The position numbers and the translations under genes were made by a program. Shown in pieces: positions 1 to 10,395 of a DNA stretch of 64,000 nucleotides (within the stretch, counting starts at the first letter, position 1; each line of letters starts with the position of its first letter). Under the pieces are notes generated by a model. That model searched no databases. It was not told the DNA's origin and worked only from the letters and a program-made list of their open reading frames with translations. Source of the DNA: Balanoglossus misakiensis (lineage: Eukaryota > Hemichordata); NCBI GenBank assembly GCA_040954595.2, contig CM082592.2, positions 1,550,001 through 1,614,000 on the forward strand, written 5' to 3'.

Positions 1-889
1 AGCTGACTTGCGTAAGGATTACTTGTGCTGGTTTCTTGAAGGGAAAGCGAGTGACTATTACACATTACTGGTCGAACGAGATACCAGTATCAGTTTTGAC
101 CATGTAATGCGGAAATTAGAACGCCGACTTGGTTTCCGTGAATTACCGGAGACCGCGCAAGTTGAATTTCAACAAGCACGGCAACAGTCCGACGAAGTCA
201 TCGAGGACTGGCCTGATAGAGTACTATCACTCGCGGTGGGGGCTTTTAGTGATGTATCCGACGAACGCATTCACAAACAAGCAGTCATGCGATTTTGTCA
301 GGGCTCGACGGACAAGGAAGCTGGCCAATATATAGCCAATCAGCGTCCAAAAACCATTGAGGATGCGATCGACTGTATGCGTTGGTACCAGCACAACCAC
401 AAGGCCATTTATGGGAAACAGCGCAAAGAGGTGAGATATATCACCCCAGAAAGAGACCAAGAGGATGAATTGGTCTCAGTGCAGGCCGTGACTCGTCAGT
501 CGTCCATGTCAAATCAACATGATACACCAAATCACCAAGACATGGGTAATCGTCGACTAACAAGGGACCAGAATATTACTGATGTAGTCAAAACCATGGA
601 AAGACATATGGCCCAAGTTGAAGCCCAAATGACAAAAATGACCACTATGTGTGAGTCAGTCGACACGCAGATGAAACGTGTCGTCGGTAAATTAACAGAG
701 AGGGGTCGGTATACTAGCCGATCTCCTTCTCCAAACAGCAAGGGTTGCTTCCACTGTGGCAACATGGTACATTACAAAAGAAATTGCCCTCAAATGTCTC
801 CAGCTAAAAATGAGTCAGCAAGAAATCACGTACAATTAAAGCTGCAAGCAGCATTGAAGGGGCCCAAGCATAGAGTTAATAACCATTAG
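1..889 (+). CDS. gag: Gag polyprotein, C-terminal part (Ty3/Gypsy), copy 1
   Basis: The frame is open from the window edge to TAG at 887-889. It holds a retrotransposon capsid-like helical region containing the words LCWFLEGKAS and QYIANQRPKTIEDA. A Gln/Met-rich linker follows, then a CX2CX4HX4C zinc knuckle (CFHCGN...H...C) near 745-790. The knuckle packages element RNA in this family. Compared with copy 2 it lacks about 165 N-terminal residues because the window begins here. It carries several amino-acid substitutions against copy 2, for example P for A after EDW, G for R, and I for M. It is not interrupted by stops, unlike pol. Confidence 0.88.
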   Translation, partial: ADLRKDYLCWFLEGKASDYYTLLVERDTSISFDHVMRKLERRLGFRELPETAQVEFQQARQQSDEVIEDWPDRVLSLAVGAFSDVSDERIHKQAVMRFCQGSTDKEAGQYIANQRPKTIEDAIDCMRWYQHNHKAIYGKQRKEVRYITPERDQEDELVSVQAVTRQSSMSNQHDTPNHQDMGNRRLTRDQNITDVVKTMERHMAQVEAQMTKMTTMCESVDTQMKRVVGKLTERGRYTSRSPSPNSKGCFHCGNMVHYKRNCPQMSPAKNESARNHVQLKLQAALKGPKHRVNNH

Positions 890-2873
890 ACTCCATTCAG
901 GGTTGTACCATTCAAATGCGTAGGCTGTATTTGCTCTCGATGTTGAGATATGGGGAAGTAGGCAACCACCTGAAATGCATGTCGTACAAGTACAAAAACA
1001 ACAACCAAAGGTGAATTTCTACATTGTAAGTTCTTCAGTAAGTACTTCAAAGGTCAGCTGAGGGTACCCAAAAATTGGGCCAAAAATTTTGATTCATATT
1101 TGGTTCATATTCAAGACAGCGGAAAATCCTCGCCCTTTGGGTTGGTCAAATTAGATATGACAATAAAATGAGTTACGCAAGTAAATTACAGGTGGCCCCA
1201 GGAATTTAGCATTTCATGACGCAGAGGTCCTACCCTACCCCTCCAAACACCTGGCTATATATGATTTGCATGCTAACATATGGAAAGCAGGTCAATGGAC
1301 ACCTGAGGTCAACCAAATATTTGACAAAAAAATTTCATTCCTGTTTATATCATGTGCAACAAATCCTACATTTGCAGCCCTTTCACTTTGCCTACCATTA
1401 GGTATGCACGGAATACATGAATCAAGCAGGTGTCACAGGTATCCCTATGTATTTGGCATTTCATGATAGTTTCATCCCTCCAAATACCAAAGCTGCACCT
1501 GTACAACGTGCTGAGATATGGCACTGTACGACAGAGGTCATCCAAATCACCTTATACATTTGGGCAAAAACCAACTGACACTTACATTCGTCCCTGTGGA
1601 ACAAAAACCACACATATCGCCCTGTTGGTTAGTGTCCAATTAAATGTACAAAATCAATGACTTCGGCAGGTGTAACGGGTGACCCCGCCTTTGGTATATC
1701 ATTATGGTCCCATCCGTATATCCCCCCCACCACGCCAAAGCTGCATGCATCTGCTGTTATTCACTAAGCACAAGTAGGTGAAATGTCACATAAGGTCGCC
1801 CACAACTTGACAGGAAAATCGGACTTCATATTGACCCATGTGCAACAAATACCATGCTAGCATCCCTTTCATTGACCCCACAATTACGCATGCACATAAT
1901 AGAGTTACGCAGGTGTCACAGGTGACCCCCGAATCGGGCGTATTATTTTGGTCCCATAGAGCTGCATGAAGCTGCGTGCCATTACGGGCGACCTGATAAC
2001 CCCCACGGCCACCTGCGGGCCGAACCCCATACTGAACGTTCAGTTGCAACATCACGACTGAAGTAAGAACATTTGAACGGCAATGAAGCCTGATCTCTGA
2101 TTATTGCTGGTACCCTACTCCCTTTGTGCAAGAAAAGCACTGGTCTGCTTATGTATTTCTGCCAATTTCCCGAACTACTATCCACTACATGTGACTACCT
2201 AAATGCTAATGAAACCTCCCACAACATTAGCGACTGAGGGTCAAAGTCCGCTGCCGCATTACATTGAATGTTAACCAGTGTAGCCGGGGCTACAGAGACA
2301 CATTTAAACGGCAACAGCTAACAAACTCAGCGTAATTCAATAAATCGCCCTAACACAGCCTGAACTCCGATAATGTGTTGTCCCAAAATTCATTCCGTGG
2401 AAAATAATCACTGGTCTGTTTACGTATTTCAGCCGATTTTCCAAGGACTACTGCAACCCTCCTGCTAATGAGATCTCCACAACATTACGTAATGACTGTC
2501 AAAGTCCGATGCCCCAGTGTTTGTCCTCAGCCCACCAAAAAATGCGAAAAATATTACAAAAATCTTCTTCTCAAAATCGACGTGGCCTAGGACTTTAAAA
2601 TTTGGCACAGGGGATTTTGGCCACATGGTCTACGAAAATCGCGAAAAGAATGTACATGACCCCATTAACGTGCAAATTAGGTCAATTTGAAAATTTCGCT
2701 CGATTATAGCCACCAAGTCACGTGACTAATTACAAATTCAAAGGGCAGGTGCACTAGTACTCATGGGCCCCAACCACCGTGCCAAGTTTCTTAGGCGTAG
2801 AACCAGGGATTTTTGAGCAAAACGGGAGCAAAAAAACGACTCAAGAAGAAAGAAGAAAAACTCCAGCAATAAC
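890..2873. other. About 2 kb noncoding spacer between gag and pol, copy 1
   Basis: No convincing coding sequence is seen, and the protease expected between Gag and RT is not recognisable here. The stretch holds short recurring phrases such as CAGGTGTCACAGGT and ends in a perfect hairpin at 2874-2913. It is present nearly unchanged at 10396-12379. It is probably an inserted noncoding element that replaced the protease region, but no terminal repeats were found to prove this. Confidence 0.5.
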
Positions 2874-2913
2874 AGAAGGGGACCAAGCGCCTGAGGGCGC
2901 TTGGTCCCCTTCT
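2874..2913. repeat. Perfect GC-rich hairpin, 18-bp arms, TGAG loop
   Basis: Left arm 2874-2891 (AGAAGGGGACCAAGCGCC) pairs perfectly with 2896-2913 around a 4-base loop, and TAATTT follows. The same hairpin is at 12380-12419. It resembles an intrinsic terminator but sits in eukaryotic mobile DNA. Confidence 0.9.
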
Positions 2914-2919
2914 AATTTG

Positions 2920-3646
2920 TCGAGGAAAACGGCGGCGGACGAGGCCTAAGCTTGACCCACATCCAGTTGTTTGTCTGGTAAACCCATCACCTGGTAAAGT
3001 TACAATCTGTTCTGGGAAAGTAATAGCCAGGGCAGTTTCAGCGACTTTGGTGTCTCCTGAAGTTCCTGATGACATCGCACATGTGGGGCAAGTGACAACA
3101 TATGTGAAAATGGGAGAACTGAATGTATTGACCCAATATTTACAAAGTCTATTTTTGCGCTCCAGCACACATCTTAATGATCATGAAGCGGAGGTACGGC
3201 AGAAGTTATTACATGAATACCAAGATGTGTTTGCTGAAAACGATTACGACTTGCAATTGGGCAATTTCACTGCTGTTAAACATAAGATCAGTACAGGCAA
3301 TGAAAAGCCCATTAAGCAACTTTTGAGACGAACGCCGATACGTTTTGCTCAAGAGGAAACAAATTTAAATAAAATGCAAAGAATTAAACCGTCGATATCG
3401 GACTGGGCATCAGCTCCTGTTGTAGTCAGAAAAAGAGATTCAGCATATTGGCAGATAGCAATTGATCCAGCCGACCGTCATAAAACAGCATTTACTACAA
3501 AGTATGGTTTGTTTGAGTTTCACGTATGCCTTTTGGTTTGTGTAATGCACCAGCTATACCTTCGCCAGGGTAATGAACTTATGGCCGCCAAAAAGTGTCG
3601 ACCAATCTCCCATGATGCATTTCAACGTCCCGTCAAGCCATGGTAG
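2920..3646 (+). pseudogene. pol: Ty3/Gypsy reverse transcriptase fragment, copy 1
   Basis: A reading frame from about 2920 gives the linker that precedes RT, then RT-like words SAPVVVRKRD, YWQIAIDPADRHKTAFTT and KYGLFEF. The normal stretch between VVVRKRD and YWQIAIDP is missing; in this family it holds the first catalytic aspartate (the motif ending LDLRSGYWQI). The conserved word MPFGLCNAPA appears only in another frame near 3525-3555, so a frameshift follows FEF. The YxDD box is absent. The enzyme cannot be active. The pol remnant stops where the hAT fragment begins, about 50 bases downstream. Confidence 0.85.
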
Positions 3647-3693
3647 GATGCCTAGACAGCATTATATCGTAGCTTGTACAAACTTCAAAGGAG

Positions 3694-4711
3694 GGTAATC
3701 ATAAGGCCCTGGCTAGTGGCTTACTGAAAAGACTTGGTACTTATCAGTTCATTGCCATGATGTACTTTTGTGCAGATGCCATTGGTTTGCTATCCAAGTT
3801 GTACAGAGCCATGCAGAGCGAGATTGTTATATATTCTGACATAAAACTTCAAATAAATGCTACAGTAGATGCATTACAGTCCTTGCTCACTGTCAATGGC
3901 CCACATTTTACTGAGTTTTTAGAGTTGATTCCTGATCAGCCACCCACAGAGGGCAACAGATGTGCATTCAAATCCCATGAGATTAGAGATTCTCAAATGA
4001 AAGAGAGAAATTTGAATCAAATAGATTGAAATTCATTGAGCAACTTGTGACCCATTTAAGGGCATGGTTCCCTGATAGTGGATTGATGGACTTCTTCAGT
4101 GTACTTGATCCAAGAAATATTCCTGAGAATCCAAGTGCTGACTATGGATTAGAGAAACTGAAAGTTCTAACAGAGCATTTTGGTGTTGAGAGGAAAGACA
4201 AAGAGGGAGGAGTCCATCAATCCATGATCAGTGGCACTGAAACCATACTTGAATGGACCTGTGTGAAGTCTCTATAATGGTACAAAAAAGAACCATGAAC
4301 ACACAGATGTTTTTCAGGGGAATTCTGATGAAACAGAGAGAGCTTTTTCCAAATCTTTTTCAGTTGTTTGTTATAGCACTTACCTGCCCTGTGACATCTG
4401 TGAGCTGTGAGAGAGGTTTCTCACAATACAATTTGACAAAAACTACTCACAGGAATCTGCTGACTATTCAACATATTAACAATCTTATGATGATAAGTAT
4501 TGAAGGACCACACATCAAAGAGTTTGACTTTGATGCAGCATTTGATGTATGGATCCGTATGAAGGATAGACGGGCTTTTGCCAACATGCAATTAAAAGTT
4601 ACTGAGAATGATATCAGGGAGGCAGAACATAGTGTTGACGTAATAGAGTCTCAGCTTGCCAGGATGGCAGATGGAATGAATACACTAGTAAAGGAAACTG
4701 AGATGCATTAG
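3694..4711 (+). pseudogene. hAT-family transposase-like fragment (ZNF862-like), copy 1
   Basis: The frame from about 3694 (EGNHKALASGLLKRL) runs through FIAMMYFCADAIGLLSKL to LIPDQPPTEGNR. A one-base loss near 3996 breaks the frame (CTCAAATG here, CTCAAAATG in copy 2). It continues as FIEQLVTHLRAWFPDSG, VLDPRNIP and a C-terminal hAT dimerisation region with CPVTSVSCERGFSQ and HINNLMMISIEGP. Another break lies near 4275. The CERxFS block and the pattern around it are typical of animal hAT-derived ZNF862-type proteins. The N-terminal zinc fingers and the first catalytic aspartate are missing, so this is a truncated insert within the Gypsy pol. Confidence 0.82.
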
Positions 4712-5781
4712 ATGTATCATCCTTTATTGCATACAAACGTGTACCACATGAGTATTGTAATAAACAAAACAAAATCCAGAAAATCTCATTTGTGTTGTAT
4801 TTATTTTAAGTAGAAGTAAACATTCGTGTCTACAAATTTATTCGTCAAGCAGGATAAAATTGCGAAAAAAATGGCTAATCAATTTCTAATTTGGCTAATT
4901 GAATTTAGGTGTTATTAGCCAAAATGGCTAATGCTTTTGAAATCCTACCGCTAACACTGTGATGGTATGTATAACTTATGCCTTCAGTGTTCTTATTTTA
5001 AAGGGAAATATTTCTAAATTAAACCCTATTGATACAAAGACCTGTGAATTGTAAATAAGTTACTAACATGTACGTGTATACAACTTAAAAAATGCATAGT
5101 TTCGATGGCAATGTCTGGCTTTTTCTAACTTATACTTCCTGTAAAATTATGATGTCTTCCATCCAGGCTGGTATCATCAGGGAAAGATGTCCTCCTCTTT
5201 GCAGAATGTTTGGGGGGTGGGGGACTTCCACTCTGACATGAGGGACTGTATCCCCATTGCCAAATTGCTAGTAGGGGTGGCAATGATGTCAACAGGGGTG
5301 AATCGCCCCATCCCTCTGTCCATATAAACATTGATTATGCTCTCTACCCACTTGATTTAGTACTTACTAGTGTTATCCCTATCTTGGAAATGCACATGAT
5401 TATGGCACTTCCCCGGTATGCATGTAACAATCATAGACAATGCTAAATGTACTGCTCAGTAATACTTCATCTGCGTAAACAAACAAACAAATCATATTCT
5501 TTTATTGGATGAATTCAATATACAGGTATAACTATAAGTACTGCTGTGGATATGTTGTTGAATATGTGTGTATCTGTTTTTTATACTGCTGCAGGTATTT
5601 ACAACTCAGTCAAATTTGGTGTTGACTGTATGAAGTTTTGGAGTACCTCAGACAGTGCAAAAGAAAAGAACTGCAACCGTTTTAATAGCGAGCAAAAACA
5701 AGAGACAACGAATAGCAAACACACATACTTAGTAAATAACATTACAATAACAATGTAACGTGTTGGCGATGCATATCCTAC
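4712..5781. other. Noncoding tail after the hAT fragment, copy 1
   Basis: No gene is recognised. AATAAA-like sequence near 4760 may belong to the hAT fragment. Short inverted words (TTGGCTAATTGAA and TTATTAGCCAA) lie at 4895-4925. The stretch is repeated at 15638-16706. Confidence 0.45.
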
Positions 5782-6042
5782 TTGCACCAAACCCTTGTTA
5801 CAGCACTATTGGTATGGCCATCTCAGGAACAGATTCGAGGTTGGATGCCAGTAGATTTTAGAAAGGATTTTCCACACACACGAGTGATATTGGACTGCAC
5901 TAATTTTTTTGTAGATAGACCCAGTAATAAGGAAGAAACGGGTTTACTGTTTAGTCAGATCTTACGACTTCTGTCAAATCCAGCATCACCGAGAAGTTTG
6001 CATACCGTGACCGAGCGAGCTAGCCACATTGAAAGAAACTGA
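5782..6042 (+). pseudogene. DDE transposase fragment (IS5/ISL2EU-like), copy 1
   Basis: The translated words VWPSQEQIRGWMP, DFRKDFPHTRVILDCTNFFV and the following residues align by eye with the intact transposase on the minus strand at 56040-57146 (IWPSRAKIDQCMPECF, STRVILDCTEVKV). They include the first catalytic aspartate of the DDE_Tnp_4 fold (ILDCT). The fragment breaks off soon after, so the second Asp and the Glu are lost. A partner-gene remnant follows in the opposite orientation, which matches the convergent gene order of the intact element. Confidence 0.72.
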
Positions 6043-6271
6043 TTATTTAGTGAGCAGGCAAGTACATTTCTGTCGGGAAAAGAAAATATACACAAATCAC
6101 AAAGTAATATACTTACACTGCTACACATCCACAGCCCGCGGAAAGCACCTCTGCTTTCTTAGTCAGCAGTATCCAAGTTTCGTAATGATCGGCTGCTTGT
6201 CTCTGCTTTGGTTTGACTTGCCCTTTGATGAACATGAGCGAAGTCTGGGCGATTTTCAATAGACCCAAGAC

Positions 6272-6562
6272 TCAAACTTTCAACATGATCGTCCTTGTAC
6301 ATAAAAAAACATCATCTGAATGATAATTACTCAGTCTTTTTGGAGTCCAGTTACAATAAGACACAATATATGCGAACACATCGCCTATTGTTAACAAAGG
6401 CATACTATGCAGGTCTCGGCTACAGACGACCGCCGCTCCGTACAAATCGACAACTTTACCGTCATCGTCAACAACACGTCTTCGTTTTCGTTCAGCTTTT
6501 TCATGGTCACATTTCTCAATGACATCGTATGTAATATCTGCCTTACTTGCTAACACAACCAA
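6272..6562 (-). pseudogene. Remnant of ISL2EU-type SWIM/YqaJ partner gene, copy 1
   Basis: The frame reads ADITYDVIEKCDHEKAERK, then LHSMPLLTIGDVFAYIV and CNWTPKRLSNYHSDD. The LHSMPLLTIGDVFAYIV block resembles the NVPDISFDDVSVIV block in exon 1 of the intact YqaJ-type gene at 48070. It is slightly shorter than the copy 2 version because of indels near 6300. No nuclease residues survive. Assignment is by this short similarity and by the convergent position next to the transposase fragment. Confidence 0.5.
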
Positions 6563-6725
6563 TTCTTGTTTGTTTTTTTTCTTCCAAATGAGAGGATACC
6601 TCTCTCACTTAAAAAATTCTTCAACTCGTCGACACGCATCTTCCGAAAACTGTCGGTCATTTTGAAAAAGTATCGACCGCTAGACACTTTTCTTACTAAC
6701 CTAGGGGGTCGGAATTCTATTTGAG

Positions 6726-7140
6726 GCAGCGAGAATTGGTGCAGAACTCATCCAAGTCCAAAATAGTGAAGAAAAAGTAATCTCCTGTGGCAGTTTTGCT
6801 TTAACAAATGAACAAAGGCGTTATTGCACTACGCGTAAAGAACTGCTGGCTATAGTACGTTTCACACGCCAATTTCGACATTACCTGTTGGGTAATCACT
6901 TCACAGTGAGGACGGACCATAGCAGTTTACTATGGTTACCACCGTGACGTTTCAAAGACCCGCAGGGACAACTTGCTAGTTGGCTGGAAGAATTGAGTCA
7001 ATACAATATGACCGTAGAACATCGCCCAGGGAAAAAGCATTGTAATGCCGATGTGTTATTGAGGATACCCGTTGATATCGGGTGTCAGGAGTACAAACAA
7101 TATCGAACCAGACGAGCTGCCCTGTGGAGGTTGCAAATAC
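6726..7140 (+). pseudogene. pol: RNase H and connection region of Gypsy pol, copy 1
   Basis: Frame 6726 on gives ARIGAELIQVQ, NEQRRYCTTRKELLAIV, TVRTDHSSLLWL, then LASWLEELSQYNMTVEHR and CNADVLLR. These are hallmark words of Ty3/Gypsy RNase H (YxxxxKELLAxV, RTDHxxL, HxPGxxNxxAD). A TGA at about 6946 interrupts it. Copy 2 lacks about 100 bases at the start and about 20 bases near the TGA. Confidence 0.85.
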
Positions 7141-8430
7141 TGTAAGCGCGTCCACCGAAATTGGGCAAGATTTATTGATGAGGTCGATGACGTTGTACCA
7201 CTGGCGCAAGGCACTGGCATTCAAAAAGAAATACAGTGTGTTCCCCCTACATCACCTTGTAATAGTGTTCCAGGTGAAGACATTGATTACAGTTATGGAT
7301 TACACTGGTTGTGGAATCCTGTGGTGAGGGAACACATACCAGCGGAAACTCATGCGAGAAGACAAGTGCAATCTGTAACTGTGGATAGCGAAACACACCA
7401 TACAAATTTAGAGATTGTATCAAAGCCGTGCCTTGAACAGATCTCCCACATGTATCCCAAGATATATGTTATGACCCGAGCCGATTCCATAAGAGCTGAA
7501 GTCTCTAGTTATGGTAGCGATAACCTTGTTATCATGGTTACGCTCAAAGGAAACACCTTCCGAAGGACAACTGTTTTTGTGATATTTGTAGTCAAAATAA
7601 GAAACCCACCCGACACGCAAAGTGTATATTAACTGACTACCATGCAAGCAGTCCCATGGAACGAGTCCACCTAGATTTCTTGGTGCCTCTGCCAAAGACA
7701 GACAAGGGAAACGAATGCATTTTAGTCATGGTAGATCAGTTTACAAAGTGGGTAGAATGTGTACCACTTCCATCACAAACGGTAGAAGTCACTGCGCAAG
7801 CGGCGATGAACGAACTCTTTTCTCGTTTTGGCTACCCGTTTCAGATATTTACTGATCAGGGTAGGAACTTTGAGAGTAAATTGTTTACTGCTATTTGTGA
7901 GGTACTCAAAATACACAAGGCCAGGACTACACCGTATCGACCCTCTGCTAATGGCCATCAAGTAGAACGTTACAATCGAACCCTAATGGATGCCGTTAGG
8001 TGTTTTATTGGCAATTCGCAAAATAAATGGGACAAATATCTGCACCAAATAGTAGGCGCATTGAGATCATCCGTAAATCGTCAAACTGGGTTCAAACCCA
8101 TAAGTTGATGCTCGGACGGGAAGTAAATCATCCTGCAGATCTAATGTTTGGCAATTTATCTAACAACAGATGTCAATCAGAAGACACTTACGTAGTTAGA
8201 GTTAGAAAATGCCATAAAATTTGCTCACGAAGTCGCTCGCGAAACTCTAAAAACGAGCCAGAAACGAATGAAACGTGACTACGATATTAAAGCGAATAGT
8301 CATACATATCACGTGGGAGATATATATCGGATACTGCTATAAAACCTGGAAAATGTAGGAAACTTTCAAAACCATGGAAAGGACCAGGTGTAATAATAGA
8401 AAAAAGAACACCATTCATATTTAGAGTTAA
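7101..8430 (+). pseudogene. pol: Gypsy integrase with zinc-binding and GPY/F-like modules, copy 1
   Basis: Begins with the linker ELPCGGCKYC, then a disrupted stretch. The zinc-binding CDIC pair is near 7570-7590. The open core runs about 7567-8108 with ERVHLDFLVPLPKTD (first Asp), FTDQGRNFES (second Asp) and PYRPSANGHQVERYNRTL (Glu in VERYNR). After NRQTGFKP the frame shifts to KLMLGREVNHPADLMFG and shifts again before KRDYDIKAN. A GPY/F-like tail reads KPWKGPGVIIEKRTPF. All DDE residues are present, but at least three frameshifts, shared with copy 2, make it nonfunctional as it stands. Confidence 0.88.
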
Positions 8431-8440
8431 TTTACCCAGG

Positions 8441-8728
8441 ATGATTATTACTGTGAACCATGATAGACAAACATTGTGCAAACAAGAGAAACTACCATCA
8501 TGGATAGTAAAGTACAAGTCCAACCTAGAGAAAAACAAAAATAGGACTAATTCATCAAGGGAACAAACATCTGACAAATTGTATTGTATTTGTAGAAAGC
8601 CAGATGATGGCAAACTCATGATACAGTGCGATTCTTGCTATGAGTGGTACCATGGTGTGTGCGTAGGGTTAACTTCACAAAACGTCGTAGATATTGACAG
8701 ATATACTTGCCCTATGTGTGCACTATAA
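8441..8728 (+). CDS. PHD finger at the end of Gypsy pol, copy 1
   Basis: A 95-residue open segment continues directly from the GPY/F-like region in the same frame. The listed ATG is probably internal to pol, so this is best read as the pol C-terminus. From about residue 48 it holds a C4HC3 finger: CIC, CDSC, WYHGVC and CPMC, with YCICRKPDDGKLMIQCDSC matching PHD fingers closely. PHD fingers read histone H3 tails, often methylated lysine 4. Tethering integrase to chromatin is a plausible role by analogy with chromodomains of chromoviruses; that is inference. The finger is intact and the same in copy 2. Confidence 0.82.
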   Translation: MIITVNHDRQTLCKQEKLPSWIVKYKSNLEKNKNRTNSSREQTSDKLYCICRKPDDGKLMIQCDSCYEWYHGVCVGLTSQNVVDIDRYTCPMCAL

Positions 8729-8902
8729 TCATGGAAAATGCATGTGAATTAACAAAATAGTTTCCATGTTTAATTTTTCAGACATCCTACCAACCCGTGG
8801 CCAACGGATCGGGCAGGAATTATCCTTAGGAATAGGGGAACTGAAGAGAAGAATCATTATTTGTTACTTTATTATAAAGGTTTTTATTTACATTTAATTT
8901 AA

Positions 8903-8976
8903 ATGGCTGAAGAACGCCTTAAGAAACCCTCTAGTCTGCGTGACCCTGAACGGTGGCGACGTGTGGTGAACAGCAT
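8903..8976 (+). pseudogene. 5' stub of the accessory ORF, copy 1
   Basis: ATG at 8903 opens the same start as the accessory ORF at 19710 (MAEER.KKPSSLRDPERW), with L for Q at residue 6. Similarity to copy 2 stops after GAACAGCATC near 8976. The sequence then becomes the upstream region of the next gag. Confidence 0.8.
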
Positions 8977-9015
8977 CACAGTTATCATCACAGTTATCAT
9001 AAAAACGAAGTCTCC

Positions 9016-10395
9016 ATGAGAGAAAGAGATCCGTATTCATTTCACGAGGATGACCGTGATCGTAGATACGAAAACCGCGGACCACATACATGTAGAGAGA
9101 ATAGGGAAAGTAGGGAGAGAACACCACGTCAACAATACTATTCAATAGATCTGACTCAGTCACCAGAATATGAACGAAGACGCCATAGCAGATCACCGAC
9201 TCCCTATCTACAACCTGTATTTAGTGATAGCAGGTTTTCCCCTCGCGAACCCGATCATCACTATACGCCAATATCATCTCGAGATATCCGGGAATTTGAT
9301 CCCCAGGTCTCCGAAATATATCCATCCGGACATACCTATAGACGAGGATCCGGGAATGTTAATAGCGACAACGGATTTGAAGAGCGAACACCAAACTCTT
9401 TTCCGAAGCCGTCAAGCATTCCTAAAACATTAATCTATGATGGGACCTCAAACTGGAGAACCTTCAAGACGAAATTTCTCAAATATTCTAATGCTAGTCA
9501 GTGGTCAGCTGACTTGCGTAAGGATTACTTGTGCTGGTTTCTTGAAGGGAAAGCGAGTGACTATTACACATTACTGGTCGAACGAGATACCAGTATCAGT
9601 TTTGACCATGTAATGCGGAAATTAGAACGCCGACTTGGTTTCCGTGAATTACCGGAGACCGCGCAAGTTGAATTTCAACAAGCACGGCAACAGTCCGACG
9701 AAGTCATCGAGGACTGGGCTGATAGAGTACTATCACTCGCGGTGAGGGCTTTTAGTGATGTATCCGACGAACGCATGCACAAACAAGCAGTCATGCGATT
9801 TTGTCAGGGCTCGACGGACAAGGAAGCTGGCCAATATATAGCCAATCAGCGTCCAAAAACCATTGAGGATGCGATCGACTGTATGCGTTGGTACCAGCAC
9901 AACCACAAGGCCATTTATGGGAAACAGCGCAAAGAGGTGAGATATATCACCCCAGAAAGAGACCAAGAGGATGAATTGGTCTCAGTGCAGGCCGTGACTC
10001 GTCAGTCGTCCATGTCAAATCAACATGATACACCAAATCACCAAGACATGGGTAATCGTCGACTAACAAGGGACCAGAATATTACTGATGTAGTCAAAAC
10101 CATGGAAAGACATATGGCCCAAGTTGAAGCCCAAATGACAAAAATGACCACTATGTGTGAGTCAGTCGACACGCAGATGAAACGTGTCGTCGGTAAATTA
10201 ACAGAGAGGGGTCGGTATACTAGCCGATCTCCTTCTCCAAACAGCAAGGGTTGCTTCCACTGTGGCAACATGGTACATTACAAAAGAAATTGCCCTCAAA
10301 TGTCTCCAGCTAAAAATGAGTCAGCAAGAAAACACGTACAATTAAAGCTGCAAGCAGCATTGAACGGGCCCAAGCATAGAGTTAATAACCATTAG
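9016..10395 (+). CDS. gag: Gag polyprotein, full length, copy 2
   Basis: ATG 9016 (MRERDPYSFHEDD) is the likely start. The frame is open further up to 8953, but those residues come from the junction with the copy 1 accessory stub. About 460 residues: an Arg/Ser/Tyr-rich N-terminus, a capsid-like region from about residue 130 (IYDGTSNWRTFKTKFLKY onward), a coiled-coil-prone Met/Gln/Thr segment, and a CX2CX4HX4C knuckle (CFHCGNMVHYKRNC) near residue 410. It is intact and is the best preserved gene of the unit. It would form the particle shell and bind RNA. No protease follows in frame. Confidence 0.9.
   Translation: MRERDPYSFHEDDRDRRYENRGPHTCRENRESRERTPRQQYYSIDLTQSPEYERRRHSRSPTPYLQPVFSDSRFSPREPDHHYTPISSRDIREFDPQVSEIYPSGHTYRRGSGNVNSDNGFEERTPNSFPKPSSIPKTLIYDGTSNWRTFKTKFLKYSNASQWSADLRKDYLCWFLEGKASDYYTLLVERDTSISFDHVMRKLERRLGFRELPETAQVEFQQARQQSDEVIEDWADRVLSLAVRAFSDVSDERMHKQAVMRFCQGSTDKEAGQYIANQRPKTIEDAIDCMRWYQHNHKAIYGKQRKEVRYITPERDQEDELVSVQAVTRQSSMSNQHDTPNHQDMGNRRLTRDQNITDVVKTMERHMAQVEAQMTKMTTMCESVDTQMKRVVGKLTERGRYTSRSPSPNSKGCFHCGNMVHYKRNCPQMSPAKNESARKHVQLKLQAALNGPKHRVNNH

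Larger units (their letters stand above)
1..8976 (+). mobile_element. Decayed Ty3/Gypsy-type composite element, copy 1 (5' end outside window)
   Basis: Seen: Gag with a CCHC knuckle, an RT fragment, RNase H, integrase and a PHD finger occur in this order on one strand. Bases 1-8976 recur almost unchanged at 9507-19785, so this is one of two tandem copies. Pol is interrupted by a hAT fragment (3694-4711) and an ISL2EU-type remnant (about 5780-6560). Many frameshifts are shared by both copies, so most decay preceded the duplication. No LTR could be identified. At 8976 the copy stops inside the accessory reading frame and joins the region upstream of the gag of copy 2. The domain order is that of Metaviridae-type retrotransposons; the composite nature is inferred from the intruding transposase-like fragments. 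Confidence 0.85.

Noticed and set aside
2874-2913. Bacterial intrinsic terminator
   Set aside because: The stem fits, but there is no clear T-run, no bacterial gene context, and it lies in a duplicated animal retroelement.
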